A DNA stretch of 64,000 nucleotides from Nocardioidaceae bacterium SCSIO 66511 (GTDB lineage Bacteria; Actinomycetota; Actinomycetes; Propionibacteriales; Nocardioidaceae). The number at the start of each line of letters is the position of its first letter. The stretch's first letter is position 1. The translations under genes were made by a program, and so were the position numbers. Shown here piece by piece: positions 42,954 through 51,486 of this stretch. The stretch lies in NCBI GenBank assembly GCA_023100825.1, contig CP095846.1, forward strand, positions 4,402,001 to 4,466,000, read 5' to 3'. Below the pieces are notes generated by a model. The model worked only from the letters and a program-made list of their open reading frames with translations, was not told the origin of the DNA and did no database searches.

Positions 42954-44021
42954 ATGGGGACTACGCGTACGACCGAGGTGGTGGTGATCGGTGCCGGCCA
43001 GGCGGGCCTGTCTGCCGCTTACCATCTCCAGCGACGCGGTCTCGAGCCCTACGACGGCTTCGTCGTACTGGACGCGAACGCCGAACCCGGTGGCGCGTGG
43101 CAGCACCGTTGGCCGTCGTTGACGATGCGAGACGTCCACGGCATCGCGGCGCTGCCCGGCGCTGAAGCGCCGCAACCACCTGACGACGATCGGGCGAACC
43201 AGGCGGTACCCGCGTACTTCTCCGCGTACGAGCGCGATCTCGGCCTTCCGATCCTTCGCCCCTTACGCGTACGCACTGTGCGCAGTGGCCCCGACGACCT
43301 GCTCACGGTGCACACCGACCGCGGCGACTGGACGACCCGAGCGATCGTCAACGCCACCGGTACCTGGAACCAGCCGTTCGTACCGCATTATCCCGGCGTC
43401 GACGACTTCACGGGACGCCAGCTCCACACGGCCGAGTACGAAGGGCCCGAAGAGTTCGCCGGCAAGCGCGTACTCATGGTCGGCGGCGGCGCATCGGCCG
43501 TGCAGCTTCTCGCCGAGCTCGCTGCGTATGCCGAAACCGTCTGGGTCACCCGGCGTGAGCCGGTGTGGCGCAACGGCCCATTCGGCCCGGAGCAGGGCCG
43601 CGCGGCCGTCGCACTGGTCGAGGAACGCGTGCGGCAAGGGCTGCCGCCGCAGAGCGTGGTGAGCGTGACCGGCCTGATGCTCCGCGAGCAGGAGATGGCC
43701 GCGGCCGAGGCAGGCGTGTACGAGCGGCGGCCGATGTTCGAGCGGCTGACCCGCGACGGCGCGGTCTGGGCGAACGGTCACGCGGAGTCGTTCGACGCCG
43801 TGCTGTGGGCGACCGGATTCCGCCCCGATATCGCGCATCTGGCCCCGCTCCGCCTGCGGGAAGCAACGGGCGGTATCGCCCTGGACGGCACGCAGGCCGT
43901 ACGCGATCCGCGGGTGCAGCTCGTCGGCTACGGCCCGTCGGCGAGCACGATCGGCGCCAACCGGGCGGGCCGCGTCGCCGTCCGCAACGTAGTACGACTG
44001 CTCGAACCTGCCGCCGCCTGA
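42954..44021 (+). CDS. flavin-containing monooxygenase-like FAD/NAD(P)-binding protein
   Basis: 355 residues. VVVIGAGQAGLSAAYHLQRRG (FAD fold, residues 8–28), VNATGTWNQPFVP, VLMVGGGASAVQLLAEL (NADP fold, about 170) and AVLWATGFRPD (late FMO motif). The size and motifs fit single-component FMO or CzcO-like proteins that oxidise N, S or carbonyl groups with NADPH and O2. No FMO fingerprint FxGxxxHxxxY is evident, so a related reductase role is possible. 88 nt before the alkB gene but with a separate promoter between. Confidence 0.85.
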   Translation: MGTTRTTEVVVIGAGQAGLSAAYHLQRRGLEPYDGFVVLDANAEPGGAWQHRWPSLTMRDVHGIAALPGAEAPQPPDDDRANQAVPAYFSAYERDLGLPILRPLRVRTVRSGPDDLLTVHTDRGDWTTRAIVNATGTWNQPFVPHYPGVDDFTGRQLHTAEYEGPEEFAGKRVLMVGGGASAVQLLAELAAYAETVWVTRREPVWRNGPFGPEQGRAAVALVEERVRQGLPPQSVVSVTGLMLREQEMAAAEAGVYERRPMFERLTRDGAVWANGHAESFDAVLWATGFRPDIAHLAPLRLREATGGIALDGTQAVRDPRVQLVGYGPSASTIGANRAGRVAVRNVVRLLEPAAA

Positions 44022-44052
44022 CCACTCGCGGTTGGTCACAACCCGCAGCCTC

Positions 44053-44081
44053 TTGTCAACGGACTGTACAAACGCTAGATT
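44053..44081 (+). promoter_or_regulatory. alkB promoter
   Basis: -35 TTGTCA (44053–44058), 17-nt spacer, -10 TAGATT (44076–44081). One of the few consensus-like sigma-70 promoters in the window. Confidence 0.65.
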
Positions 44082-44089
44082 TTTGTAAA
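44065..44089. promoter_or_regulatory. operator overlapping the alkB -10 box
   Basis: TGTACAAA (44065–44072) and TTTGTAAA (44082–44089), inverted half sites with a 9-nt spacer that covers the -10 box. The TetR protein encoded after alkB is the likely repressor. Confidence 0.55.
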
Positions 44090-44108
44090 CTCAGTGGCAG
44101 GAGCGCAG

Positions 44109-45536
44109 ATGCAGTCCGACGACACCGGCACCATTCCTGCGGGCTCCACGCAGCGGTGGCACGACAAGAAGCGCTACCTGTGGCTGATCGGCCTCGTCGT
44201 ACCGTCGCTGGCGTTCATCGCGCTCGGCATGTACTCGCTGACCGGTTGGGGCGTGTGGTTCTGGATCGGCCCGATCGTGATCCTCGTGATCGTTCCGGCG
44301 ATCGACCTGTTGACCGGCCTCGATCGCTCCAACCCACCCGATGACGTGATCGAGGCCTTGGAGCAGGACCGGTACTACCGGTGGATCACGTACCTCTTCC
44401 TGCCCGTGCAGTACGCGGGGTTCGTCGCGGCTTGCTGGCTGATCGCGCGCGGAGACCTCGCGACCGTCGACAAGGTCGGCCTCGCCATCTCAATCGGCTG
44501 CATCGGCGGCATCGGAATCAACACAGCGCACGAGCTCGGCCACAAGAAGGAGAGCCACGAACGCTGGTTGTCCAAGATCGCGCTGGCGCAGAGCTTCTAC
44601 GGCCACTTCTACATCGAACACAACCGCGGCCATCACGTACGAGTAGCGACGCCGGAAGACCCGGCCAGCGCGCGGATCGGCGAGAACTTCTACCAGTTCT
44701 GGCCGCGTACGGTCATCGGTTCGTTACGGAGCGCGTGGCGGCTGGAGAAGCGGCGGTACGCCCGGCGCAACAAACACCCCTTCCGCATCGGCAACGACGT
44801 GCTCAACGCCTGGCTCATGTCGGCGGCGCTGTGGGCGGTGATGCTGGTCTGGCTCGGCGTCGGGTTGCTCCCGTACCTGGTGATCCAGGCGGTCGTCGGG
44901 TTCACGCTGCTCGAGCTGGTCAACTACATGGAGCACTACGGGATGCTCCGCCAGAAGGTCGGCGACGGCAAACACCGCCGATACGAACGCGTCGACCCGT
45001 CGCACAGCTGGAACTCCAACAACATCGCGACGAACGTGCTGCTCTACCACCTGCAGCGCCACAGCGACCACCACGCCAACCCGACCCGCCGATACCAGGC
45101 CCTGCGCGACTACCAGGAGTCGCCGGTGTTGCCGACCGGATACGCCGGGATGATCGTGCTCGCGATCGTGCCGCCGGTGTGGCGCCGCGTGATGGATCCG
45201 CGCGTCATGCGCCACTTCGACGGCGATCTGAGCCTCGCCAACATCAGCCCACGCAAACGAGACGCCGTGCTCGCCACGCATCCGTCGGCCTGGCACGACA
45301 CGTCAGGCGCCGCACCGGCACCGGCCGACGCAGAGAGCTCGATGGCGCCGGACCAGATCATCGGCGGCCGCTGCCCGGGATGCGAGTTCGTGTACGACGT
45401 GCGGATCGGCGTACCGCGGGAGGGGTTCCCCGCCGGCACCCCGTGGGCGGAGGTCCCGGATGCCTGGACGTGCCCCGACTGCGGCGTCCGCGAGAAGGTC
45501 GACTTCGTACCGCTCGGTCGAGCGGACACGCAGTGA
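44109..45536 (+). CDS. alkB: alkane 1-monooxygenase fused to C-terminal rubredoxin
   Basis: 475 residues. The membrane di-iron hydroxylase has the eight-histidine boxes HELGHKK, EHNRGHH and LQRHSDHH plus NYMEHYG, spread over hydrophobic segments. After about residue 410 a rubredoxin follows, with CPGCEFVYD and CPDCG as the two CxxC iron ligands. It hydroxylates medium-chain n-alkanes at the terminal carbon; the fused rubredoxin supplies electrons from a reductase not seen here. Such fusions are known in actinobacteria. AGGAG lies 6 nt before ATG 44109, which fixes the start over GTG 44094. The TetR gene follows after 62 nt. Confidence 0.95.
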   Translation: MQSDDTGTIPAGSTQRWHDKKRYLWLIGLVVPSLAFIALGMYSLTGWGVWFWIGPIVILVIVPAIDLLTGLDRSNPPDDVIEALEQDRYYRWITYLFLPVQYAGFVAACWLIARGDLATVDKVGLAISIGCIGGIGINTAHELGHKKESHERWLSKIALAQSFYGHFYIEHNRGHHVRVATPEDPASARIGENFYQFWPRTVIGSLRSAWRLEKRRYARRNKHPFRIGNDVLNAWLMSAALWAVMLVWLGVGLLPYLVIQAVVGFTLLELVNYMEHYGMLRQKVGDGKHRRYERVDPSHSWNSNNIATNVLLYHLQRHSDHHANPTRRYQALRDYQESPVLPTGYAGMIVLAIVPPVWRRVMDPRVMRHFDGDLSLANISPRKRDAVLATHPSAWHDTSGAAPAPADAESSMAPDQIIGGRCPGCEFVYDVRIGVPREGFPAGTPWAEVPDAWTCPDCGVREKVDFVPLGRADTQ

Positions 45537-45585
45537 CGAACACGGTGAACGGAGCGGTTCGGTGAGGGGTCACTGGCGTCGCCCG

Positions 45586-45591
45586 TAGGCT
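45586..45591 (+). promoter_or_regulatory. candidate -10 box for leaderless tetR transcript
   Basis: TAGGCT lies 7 nt before ATG 45599. Confidence 0.4.
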
Positions 45592-45598
45592 CGACGCC

Positions 45599-46183
45599 AT
45601 GACGACATCGCGGCAGGCCGCGACGACCCACCGCGACCGGATCATCGCGGCGGCCGCTCGTACCACGAGTGAGGCCGGTTGGTCGGCGGTCACCATGGCG
45701 CGGCTGGCCAGCGAGGCGGGAGTCAGCCGGCAGACCGTCTACAACGAGATCGGCGGCAAGGACGCCCTTGCCGAAGCAATGATCCTCGCCGAGCTGCAGC
45801 GATTTCTCGGCGTCGTGGAGCAGGCGTTCGATGACCATCCCGACGACCTCGTCGCCGGGATCGCCTCTGCCACGTACGCGGTCCTCGAACTCGCCCGAGA
45901 GAACACCCTCGTACGCGAGATTGCGTCGGCCACCCACGGCGCGAGTACCGAGCTGCTCCCGTTGCTGACCACCCATTCCGAGTCGCTGCTTGCGACAGCG
46001 AAGGCCACCGTCGCGCAGCGGTTCGGTGCGTACGACCTGGCGATCGCACCCGATCGTGCCGACGCGCTCGTCGACCTCGTCGTACGCACTGTGTTGAGCC
46101 ACGTCATGCAACCGACCTCGACATCACGCCGGACAGCAGACGGACTCGCCTGGCTGGCCGGCCGGGTGATCGGCGCACGCTGA
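45599..46183 (+). CDS. TetR family regulator, probable alkB repressor
   Basis: 194 residues. IIAAAARTTSEAGWSAVTMARLASEAGVSRQTVYNEIGGKDALAEAM is the DNA-binding domain; the rest is a helical ligand domain. AlkB–rubredoxin genes of other actinobacteria are followed by TetR-type repressors (AlkX-like) that sense fatty acids, which supports the assignment by context. The operator at 44065–44089 is the likely target. TAGGCT 7 nt before ATG 45599 suggests a leaderless mRNA of its own in addition to read-through from alkB. Confidence 0.88.
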   Translation: MTTSRQAATTHRDRIIAAAARTTSEAGWSAVTMARLASEAGVSRQTVYNEIGGKDALAEAMILAELQRFLGVVEQAFDDHPDDLVAGIASATYAVLELARENTLVREIASATHGASTELLPLLTTHSESLLATAKATVAQRFGAYDLAIAPDRADALVDLVVRTVLSHVMQPTSTSRRTADGLAWLAGRVIGAR

Positions 46184-46222
46184 CCCGAAGACGCGGAAGA
46201 GGCGTGGCTTGACGGAGCCAGA

Positions 46223-46260
46223 TAATCAACCTATCGTTTGATCAATGGATTTGTTGATTA
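46223..46260. promoter_or_regulatory. operator-like inverted repeat upstream of arsR-type gene
   Basis: TAATCAAC (46223–46230) and GTTGATTA (46253–46260): perfect 8-bp arms, 22-nt spacer, in a locally AT-rich promoter zone just before the ArsR start. Confidence 0.55.
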
Positions 46261-46272
46261 CGAGGTTTGATC

Positions 46273-46611
46273 ATGACGGATGACGACGAGCACCTGGACC
46301 GGGCGTTCATGGCCCTGGCCGACCCCGTACGCCGGGCGCTCATCGCGCGGCTGTCTCGCGGACCGGCAACGGTCAACGAGTTGGCCGAACCGTTCGAGAT
46401 CACCAAACAAGCGATCTCGCGACACATCTCGGTGCTGGAGGGCGCGGGCCTGATCACGCGTACGCGGGACGGTCAGCGTCGCCCATGCCACCTCGACCCG
46501 GCCGCGCTCGAAGCGCTGACGGGCTGGATCGACGAGTACCGACTGATCGCCGAACGACAGTTCCGTCGTCTCGACGAGCTACTCACCACCATGAAAGAGG
46601 AAGAGAAATGA
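46273..46611 (+). CDS. ArsR family transcriptional regulator
   Basis: 112 residues. LADPVRRALIARLSRGPATVNELAEPFEITKQAISRHISVLEGAGLITRTRDGQRRPCHL is a complete winged helix. There are no metal-binding CxC motifs, as expected for the ArsR proteins that pair with SRPBCC genes. ATG 46273 has GAGG upstream. Its stop overlaps the ATG of the next gene (ATGA), so the two are translated together. Autoregulation through the inverted repeat upstream is likely. Confidence 0.9.
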   Translation: MTDDDEHLDRAFMALADPVRRALIARLSRGPATVNELAEPFEITKQAISRHISVLEGAGLITRTRDGQRRPCHLDPAALEALTGWIDEYRLIAERQFRRLDELLTTMKEEEK

Positions 46612-47090
46612 CGAACCCCACCACCATCACCACCGAGCCCGGCACGCCCTTCATCGACATCGAGCGGGTAGTCGACGCGAGCCCGGCCACAGTGTTCCGC
46701 GCCTACACCGAGGCCGATCTGATCCAGCAGTGGCTCGGTCCACGCGTCCTGTCGATGAAGGTCGAGGAGTTCGATGCCCGACAGGGTGGCAGCTATCGAT
46801 ACGTCAACGCCGACGACGCGGGCAACACGTACGGGTTCCGCGGTGTCTTCCACACCGTCGAACGCAACGAGCAGATCATCCAGACCTTCGAGTTCGACGG
46901 CGCACCGGGCCTGGTCGCAATCGAGACCGCGACGTTCGAGGACCTCGGCGACGGGCGTACGCGCATTCGCAACCACTCGGTCTTCCCCTCGGTCGAGGCC
47001 CGCGACGCCATGGCCGAATCCGATATGGAGATGGGCATCAACGACGGGTTCGAGCGCCTCGACGAGCTGACGGCCAAGCTCGAAGCGTGA
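46608..47090 (+). CDS. SRPBCC / AHSA1-like domain protein
   Basis: 160 residues. VVDASPATVFRAYTEADLIQQWLGPRVLSMKVEEFDARQGGSYRYV and GVFHTVERNEQIIQTFEFDG are typical of Activator-of-Hsp90-homology (START-like) proteins. They bind hydrophobic ligands; no enzymatic role is known. It ends MGINDGFERLDELTAKL as usual. Coupled to the ArsR gene, a very common pairing. A composite hairpin follows the stop. Confidence 0.9.
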   Translation: MTNPTTITTEPGTPFIDIERVVDASPATVFRAYTEADLIQQWLGPRVLSMKVEEFDARQGGSYRYVNADDAGNTYGFRGVFHTVERNEQIIQTFEFDGAPGLVAIETATFEDLGDGRTRIRNHSVFPSVEARDAMAESDMEMGINDGFERLDELTAKLEA

Positions 47091-47115
47091 CGATGTCGAC
47101 CCACTTGCCTCGTGA

Positions 47116-47166
47116 GCCGGACGTACGAGCGTCGACACGCCGGCGTGTCGCGCGCAAACGTCCGGC
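47116..47166. terminator. composite hairpin between convergent genes
   Basis: Outer arms GCCGGACGT (47116–47124) and ACGTCCGGC (47158–47166) enclose the perfect 18-bp palindrome CGACACGCCGGCGTGTCG (47133–47150). Probably terminates both the SRPBCC gene and the ABC operon. Confidence 0.6.
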
Positions 47167-47204
47167 CCAGCGGGCGGGTGGGCGGTCCGGCGCGGCGCCA
47201 GAAG

Positions 47205-47945
47205 TCAGGTGGCGAGGAAGCGGCGCAGGAACGATGCCGTACGCGCGCTGGTCGGCGACTCGAAGACCTGCTCCGGCGGCCCCTGTTCCTCAACCAGCCC
47301 ACCATCGAGGAACACCACCCGGTCTGCAACGTCGCGAGCGAACGCCATCTCATGCGTCGCCATCATGATGGTCATGCCCTGCGCCGCTAGGTCACGGATG
47401 ATCTCCAGCACCTCGCCGACCAGCTCTGGGTCGAGCGCCGAGGTGATCTCATCGAGCAGGAGCACGCGCGGATCCATCGCGAGCGAGCGTACGACCGCTA
47501 CCCGCTGCTGCTGACCGCCAGAGAGGCGATCGGGGTACGCATCGGCCTTGTCCTCCAGGCCGAACCGTCGGAGCAGCTCATGTGCTCGGGCCTCGGCATC
47601 GCGGCGCTTCGTACCCGCGACGAAGCGCGGCGCGGCGGTCACGTTGTCGAGCACGTTCAGATGCGGGAACAGGTTGTACGACTGGAACACCATGCCGAGG
47701 TCGCGGCGTACCTCATCGGCGTCGACTCGAGGGTCGGTGATCTCCCGGTCGTCGAGCCAGATTGCGCCGTCGTCGATGACTTCTAGCAGGTTGATGCAGC
47801 GCAGCAGCGTCGACTTGCCGGAGCCGGACGATCCGATGACACAGACCACCTGGTGTGCATCGACGCTCAGGTCGATGCCGCGCAGCACATCGGCGTCGCC
47901 GTACCGCTTGCGTAATCCTTCGACCCGAATGAGCGGAGTGGCCAT
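47205..47945 (-). CDS. polar amino acid ABC transporter ATP-binding protein
   Basis: 246 residues, GlnQ type. Walker A GSSGSGKST, Q-loop VFQSYNLFPHLNVLDNV, signature LSGGQQQR, Walker B VLLLDEITSALDPE, switch ATHEMAFARDVADRVVFLDGG. DEITSALDPE rather than DEPTSALDPE is seen in some members. It energises import for the permease whose stop overlaps its start (TGATG). Last gene of the operon. Confidence 0.93.
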   Translation of the reverse strand: MATPLIRVEGLRKRYGDADVLRGIDLSVDAHQVVCVIGSSGSGKSTLLRCINLLEVIDDGAIWLDDREITDPRVDADEVRRDLGMVFQSYNLFPHLNVLDNVTAAPRFVAGTKRRDAEARAHELLRRFGLEDKADAYPDRLSGGQQQRVAVVRSLAMDPRVLLLDEITSALDPELVGEVLEIIRDLAAQGMTIMMATHEMAFARDVADRVVFLDGGLVEEQGPPEQVFESPTSARTASFLRRFLAT

Positions 47946-48868
47946 CAGGCACCGGCCCCTTCACGTCGACTCGCTCGAAGCGAAAGCCAGTCGGTCAACC
48001 GGGCGAGCGGGATCGTCGCCACGATGAAGAATGCCGCCGCGACAACCATCGGAGTGAAGATGAAGTCGCGACTCGAGTACTCCTGTGCCCGGCGCAGTGC
48101 CTCGACCAGACCGACCACGGAGACGAGCGCGGTGTCTTTCTGCAGCGAGACGAAGTCGTTCAGCAGCGGCGGCGCGACCCGGCGCAACGCCTGCGGAAGG
48201 ATCACCCGGCGAAGGGTCGTGAGGTACGACATGCCGAGCGATCGCGCGCTCGACCACTGGCTCGGATGCACCGAGAGGATGCCCGCCCGGATCACCTCGG
48301 AGACGTACGCCCCGTAGCTCAAGGTCAGTGCAATAACAGCGAGCCAGAACAGGCTGGACGGTGTGCCCTGTAGGCCGAGCGCAGGCATCCCGAAGCACAC
48401 GAGGAGTACGACCAGCAGGGTCGGCGTACCGCGGAACACGTCGGCGTAGATCACCGCGATCAGCTTGATCGGCGCGAGGGCGGGTGACGGAAGGACGCGG
48501 ACGACCGCGATGGCCAACGCCAGCAGCAGGACTGCGACCTCGGTGACGAGGAACAGCTTGATGTTGAGTACGAACGCCTCGGCGATGTCGGGGAACGTAC
48601 GTTTCACGTCACCCCAGTTGAAGTACACCTCGTGCACGCGATCCCAGCCCGGCGCGCTGACGACCGCGAAGCCGATCAGGCCGAGGACGACAACGGTCGA
48701 GACGGCGGCGACGGCCGCGCGGTTCAACGTACGCCGACGCCGGTAGCGCATGCGCTCGAGTTGGCGCTCGCTCACCACCCAGGGCTCGGCGCCGGGTGCC
48801 TCATCGGTCACAGCGCTGGCTTGTTCACTCGAGTGCTCACTCGTTCCTCGCTCCGCTCCCTCGCTCAC
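47945..48868 (-). CDS. polar amino acid ABC transporter permease (HisM type)
   Basis: 307 residues. About 40 charged N-terminal residues precede the first helix (AVAAVSTVVVLGLIGFAVVSAP). The EAA-like loop is SSARSLGMSYLTTLRRVILPQALRRVAPPLLNDFVSLQKDTAL (core VILPQALRR). The single permease probably forms a homodimer. GTG 48868 overlaps the stop of the binding-protein gene as GTGA; an internal GTG at 48811 would remove the glutamate-rich start and is possible. Confidence 0.9.
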   Translation of the reverse strand: MSEGAERGTSEHSSEQASAVTDEAPGAEPWVVSERQLERMRYRRRRTLNRAAVAAVSTVVVLGLIGFAVVSAPGWDRVHEVYFNWGDVKRTFPDIAEAFVLNIKLFLVTEVAVLLLALAIAVVRVLPSPALAPIKLIAVIYADVFRGTPTLLVVLLVCFGMPALGLQGTPSSLFWLAVIALTLSYGAYVSEVIRAGILSVHPSQWSSARSLGMSYLTTLRRVILPQALRRVAPPLLNDFVSLQKDTALVSVVGLVEALRRAQEYSSRDFIFTPMVVAAAFFIVATIPLARLTDWLSLRASRREGAGA

Positions 48869-49740
48869 GAAAGCTCAGGGACCTTGGCGGTCTCCGACAG
48901 CCACTTCTTCTCGATATCGGCGAGCGTGCCGTCGGACTTCAGGTCGTCGATCGCGGCGTTCACGCAGGACACCAGCGGGTTGCCCTTCTCGAACAGCAGG
49001 CCGAACTCCTCGGTCTCACCGGTCTCCGGCTGGAACTGCCCGACCAGCTTGCTTCCGTCGAGGACGGCGGCGGTGATGTAGAAGCCGGACGGCAGGTCTG
49101 CGATCAGCGCATCGATCTGCCCGGCCTCGAGCGCCTTGGTCGCCTGGTTGGTGTCGTCGTAGATCGCCGGCTCCTGCTCGGGATCGATCTGGTCGATCGC
49201 CTCCAGCGAGGTGGTGCCGACCTGGGCACCGATCTTCGCGTCCTTGAGCTCGTCGAGGCTGGTGATGCCGGCGTACTCCGAGTCGTTCATGGTGATGACG
49301 GCCTGCGCGGCCGCGTAGTAGGGCTCGGAGAAGGTCACCGCCTTAGCGCGCTGCTCGGTGATCGAGATCTGGTTGATGTCGAAGTCGAACTTCTTCTCAC
49401 CCGGCTGGTAGCTGGAGTTGAACGGCACCGACGCCCAGGTGACGTCGGACTTGTCGAACCCGAGTCGGTCGGCGATCGCGTACGTGACCGCGCTCTCGAA
49501 ACCCTTGCCGTTGCTCGGATCGTCGTTCCTGAACCACGGTTCGTACGCCGGTGTGTCGGTGGCGACGGTCAGCGTGCCCGTCTCGTAGAGGTCGAGGCGA
49601 TCGGGCTTGCACTCGCTGAGCTTCGTCGGCTCGCTGCTCTGGCTGTCGTCGCTGCTGTCGTCCTCGGGGGCGCAGGCGACGGCGGCGCCGGCGAGTAGCA
49701 ATGCGGCGACGGCGCTAGCGGTACGTACGGGCAGGCTCAT
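48865..49740 (-). CDS. amino acid ABC transporter substrate-binding lipoprotein
   Basis: 291 residues. A lipoprotein signal ends at LAGAAVAC (lipidated Cys near 22), then a linker rich in Asp/Ser. The periplasmic-binding-protein domain shows LTVATDTPAYEPWF, GFESAVTYAIADRLG, FDFDINQISITEQRAKAVTFSEPYY and AKIGAQVGTTS (SBP_bac_3 family). It binds a polar amino acid outside the membrane. ATG 49740 is supported by a TACGAT box 7 nt upstream; the frame is open to 49869 only because it crosses the palindromic repeat. First gene of the three-gene operon. Confidence 0.92.
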   Translation of the reverse strand: MSLPVRTASAVAALLLAGAAVACAPEDDSSDDSQSSEPTKLSECKPDRLDLYETGTLTVATDTPAYEPWFRNDDPSNGKGFESAVTYAIADRLGFDKSDVTWASVPFNSSYQPGEKKFDFDINQISITEQRAKAVTFSEPYYAAAQAVITMNDSEYAGITSLDELKDAKIGAQVGTTSLEAIDQIDPEQEPAIYDDTNQATKALEAGQIDALIADLPSGFYITAAVLDGSKLVGQFQPETGETEEFGLLFEKGNPLVSCVNAAIDDLKSDGTLADIEKKWLSETAKVPELS

Positions 49741-49747
49741 GAACGAA

Positions 49748-49753
49748 ATCGTA
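49748..49753 (-). promoter_or_regulatory. candidate -10 box for leaderless ABC operon transcript
   Basis: TACGAT on the minus strand, 7 nt before ATG 49740. Confidence 0.4.
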
Positions 49754-49810
49754 TTCTGCCGCGTTCGGCGGCGTGGCGGTACGTCCGTACTGGTCGAATC
49801 GGGCTGCCGT

Positions 49811-49874
49811 CGTTTTGTATCTATCACGCATAGCTCCAATAGGTTCGTACCTGTGCGTGATAGATACAAAAACG
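49811..49874. repeat. 64-bp palindromic repeat element, intergenic copy
   Basis: Arms CGTTTTGTATCTATCACGCA (49811–49830) and TGCGTGATAGATACAAAAACG (read as TGCGTGATAGATACAAAA plus ACG, 49854–49874) pair over 20 bp with one bulge; loop 23 nt. It lies between the divergent ABC operon and DNA ligase gene. Related copy inside atuA at 8994–9057. Confidence 0.85.
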
Positions 49875-49920
49875 GCGCGCGACCCGATCGGATGTCGGTA
49901 CGCGCGGCGACAATGGTGCG

Positions 49921-51420
49921 ATGAGACTCGCTGACGTGGTCGAGGTGTCGCGCGCTGTCACGGCGACCCGCTCCCGGCTGGCCAAGCGGGAGGCCATAGC
50001 GGAGCTGCTTCGTACCACCTCCACCACCGACGTTGAGCTCGTCGTCGCGTACTTGGCGGGTGCGCTCCCGCAGCGCCGTACCGGCCTGGGGTGGCGCAGC
50101 CTCGGCGAGCTACCCGCCCCGGCCTCCACGCCGAGCCTGGAGATCGCGGCCGTCGACGCCGAGCTCGACCGGATTTCCCAGCTTTCCGGGTCCGGTTCGG
50201 CGGGCGCGCGGGCCGAAGCGGCGAATGCATTGTTCGCCGCTGCCACCGTGGAGGAGCAGACGTTCCTGCGCTCGCTGATCATCGGCGAGCTCCGCCAGGG
50301 CGCGCTCGACGCCGTAATGCTCGATGCAGTGGCCGATGCGAGTGACGTACCCGCACCGGCCGTACGCCGGGCCGCCATGCTTGCCGGCGCGACCGGCCCG
50401 GTCGCCGTTGCCGCGCTGACCGAGGGCCGCCACGGCGTCGAGGCCTTCACCCTCACCGTCGGCACACCGGTCCGCCCGATGCTCGCGTCGTCGGCGCCCG
50501 ACGTCGCGGCCGCGTTCGACAAGATCGGCGCGCGCGCAGCGGTCGACGTCAAGCTCGACGGCATCCGCATCCAGGCGCATAAGCACGGCGGTGAGGTGAC
50601 GCTCTACACCCGCAGTCTCGACGACATCACCGACCGGCTCGACGGCGTTGCCGAGACCGTCTCCCGCCTTCCGTACGACGAGCTGATCCTCGACGGCGAG
50701 GTCATCGCGCTCGACGACGAGGGCCGACCGCGGCCGTTCCAAGACACCGCCGCACGCGCCGCGACGCACCGCGAGGCCGAAGTCACCCTCACGCCGTTCT
50801 TCTTCGACTGCTTGTATCTCGGCGAAGACCTGATCGACCGGCCGCTGAGTGAGCGGGTCGACCTCCTCACCGACGCGCTTCCGTCAGAGCTACTGGTTCC
50901 GCGCCTGGTGACCGACGACGCCGACGCAGCGCAGCAGTTCTTCGATGACGCCGTCGCACGCGGCCAAGAGGGTGTCGTCGTGAAGACACTCGACGCCGCG
51001 TACGAGGCAGGCCGACGAGGTGCCGGTTGGGTGAAGGTCAAACCCCGGCACACCCTCGATCTCGTCGTACTCGCGGTCGAATGGGGCAGCGGCCGCCGCC
51101 AGGGCTGGCTGTCGAATATCCACCTCGGCGCCCGCGATCCTGACGGTGGGTTCGTGATGCTCGGTAAGACCTTCAAGGGCATGACCGACGAGATGCTGGC
51201 CTGGCAGACCGAACGCTTCCTCGAGCTGGAGGAGTCGCGCGAGCGGCACGTCGTGCACGTACGCCCGGAACAGGTCGTCGAGATCGCGTTCGACGGACTG
51301 CAGCGGTCGACCCGCTACCCAGGAGGAGTCGCCCTACGGTTCGCGCGGGTGCTGCGCTACCGCGACGACAAGTCCGCCGACGAAGCCGACACGATCGACC
51401 GCGTACGCGAGCTGGCGTAG
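49921..51420 (+). CDS. lig: ATP-dependent DNA ligase
   Basis: 499 residues. The adenylation lysine is in VDVKLDGIRIQAH (about residue 209). Further nucleotidyltransferase motifs are TRSLDDIT, LILDGEVIALDD, FFFDCLYL, EGVVVKTLDAAYEAGRR and WVKVKP. The N-terminal 190 residues form the DNA-binding helical domain (LADVVEVSRAVTATRSR…), the C-terminal part the OB fold. It seals nicks using ATP; in mycobacteria the equivalent LigB is a non-essential repair enzyme. Monocistronic; a palindrome begins 9 nt after the stop. Confidence 0.94.
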   Translation: MRLADVVEVSRAVTATRSRLAKREAIAELLRTTSTTDVELVVAYLAGALPQRRTGLGWRSLGELPAPASTPSLEIAAVDAELDRISQLSGSGSAGARAEAANALFAAATVEEQTFLRSLIIGELRQGALDAVMLDAVADASDVPAPAVRRAAMLAGATGPVAVAALTEGRHGVEAFTLTVGTPVRPMLASSAPDVAAAFDKIGARAAVDVKLDGIRIQAHKHGGEVTLYTRSLDDITDRLDGVAETVSRLPYDELILDGEVIALDDEGRPRPFQDTAARAATHREAEVTLTPFFFDCLYLGEDLIDRPLSERVDLLTDALPSELLVPRLVTDDADAAQQFFDDAVARGQEGVVVKTLDAAYEAGRRGAGWVKVKPRHTLDLVVLAVEWGSGRRQGWLSNIHLGARDPDGGFVMLGKTFKGMTDEMLAWQTERFLELEESRERHVVHVRPEQVVEIAFDGLQRSTRYPGGVALRFARVLRYRDDKSADEADTIDRVRELA

Positions 51421-51429
51421 GCGGAGCAG

Positions 51430-51486
51430 AGTTCGCGGACTTTTCGGTGCTGCCGCCGGGCGTACGCACCTAAAAGTCCGCGAACT
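51430..51486. terminator. palindromic bidirectional terminator / repeat, copy 1
   Basis: Arms AGTTCGCGGACTTTT (51430–51444) and AAAAGTCCGCGAACT (51472–51486), perfect over 15 bp, plus an inner GGTGC/GCACC pair. Lies exactly between the stops of two convergent genes. Near-identical to 52832–52890. Confidence 0.75.

Noticed and set aside
49741-49869. N-terminal extension of the amino-acid binding protein to 49869
   Set aside because: It crosses the 64-bp palindrome and lies before a good lipoprotein signal at 49740; the similar peptide seen in another frame near 9000 only reflects the shared repeat.
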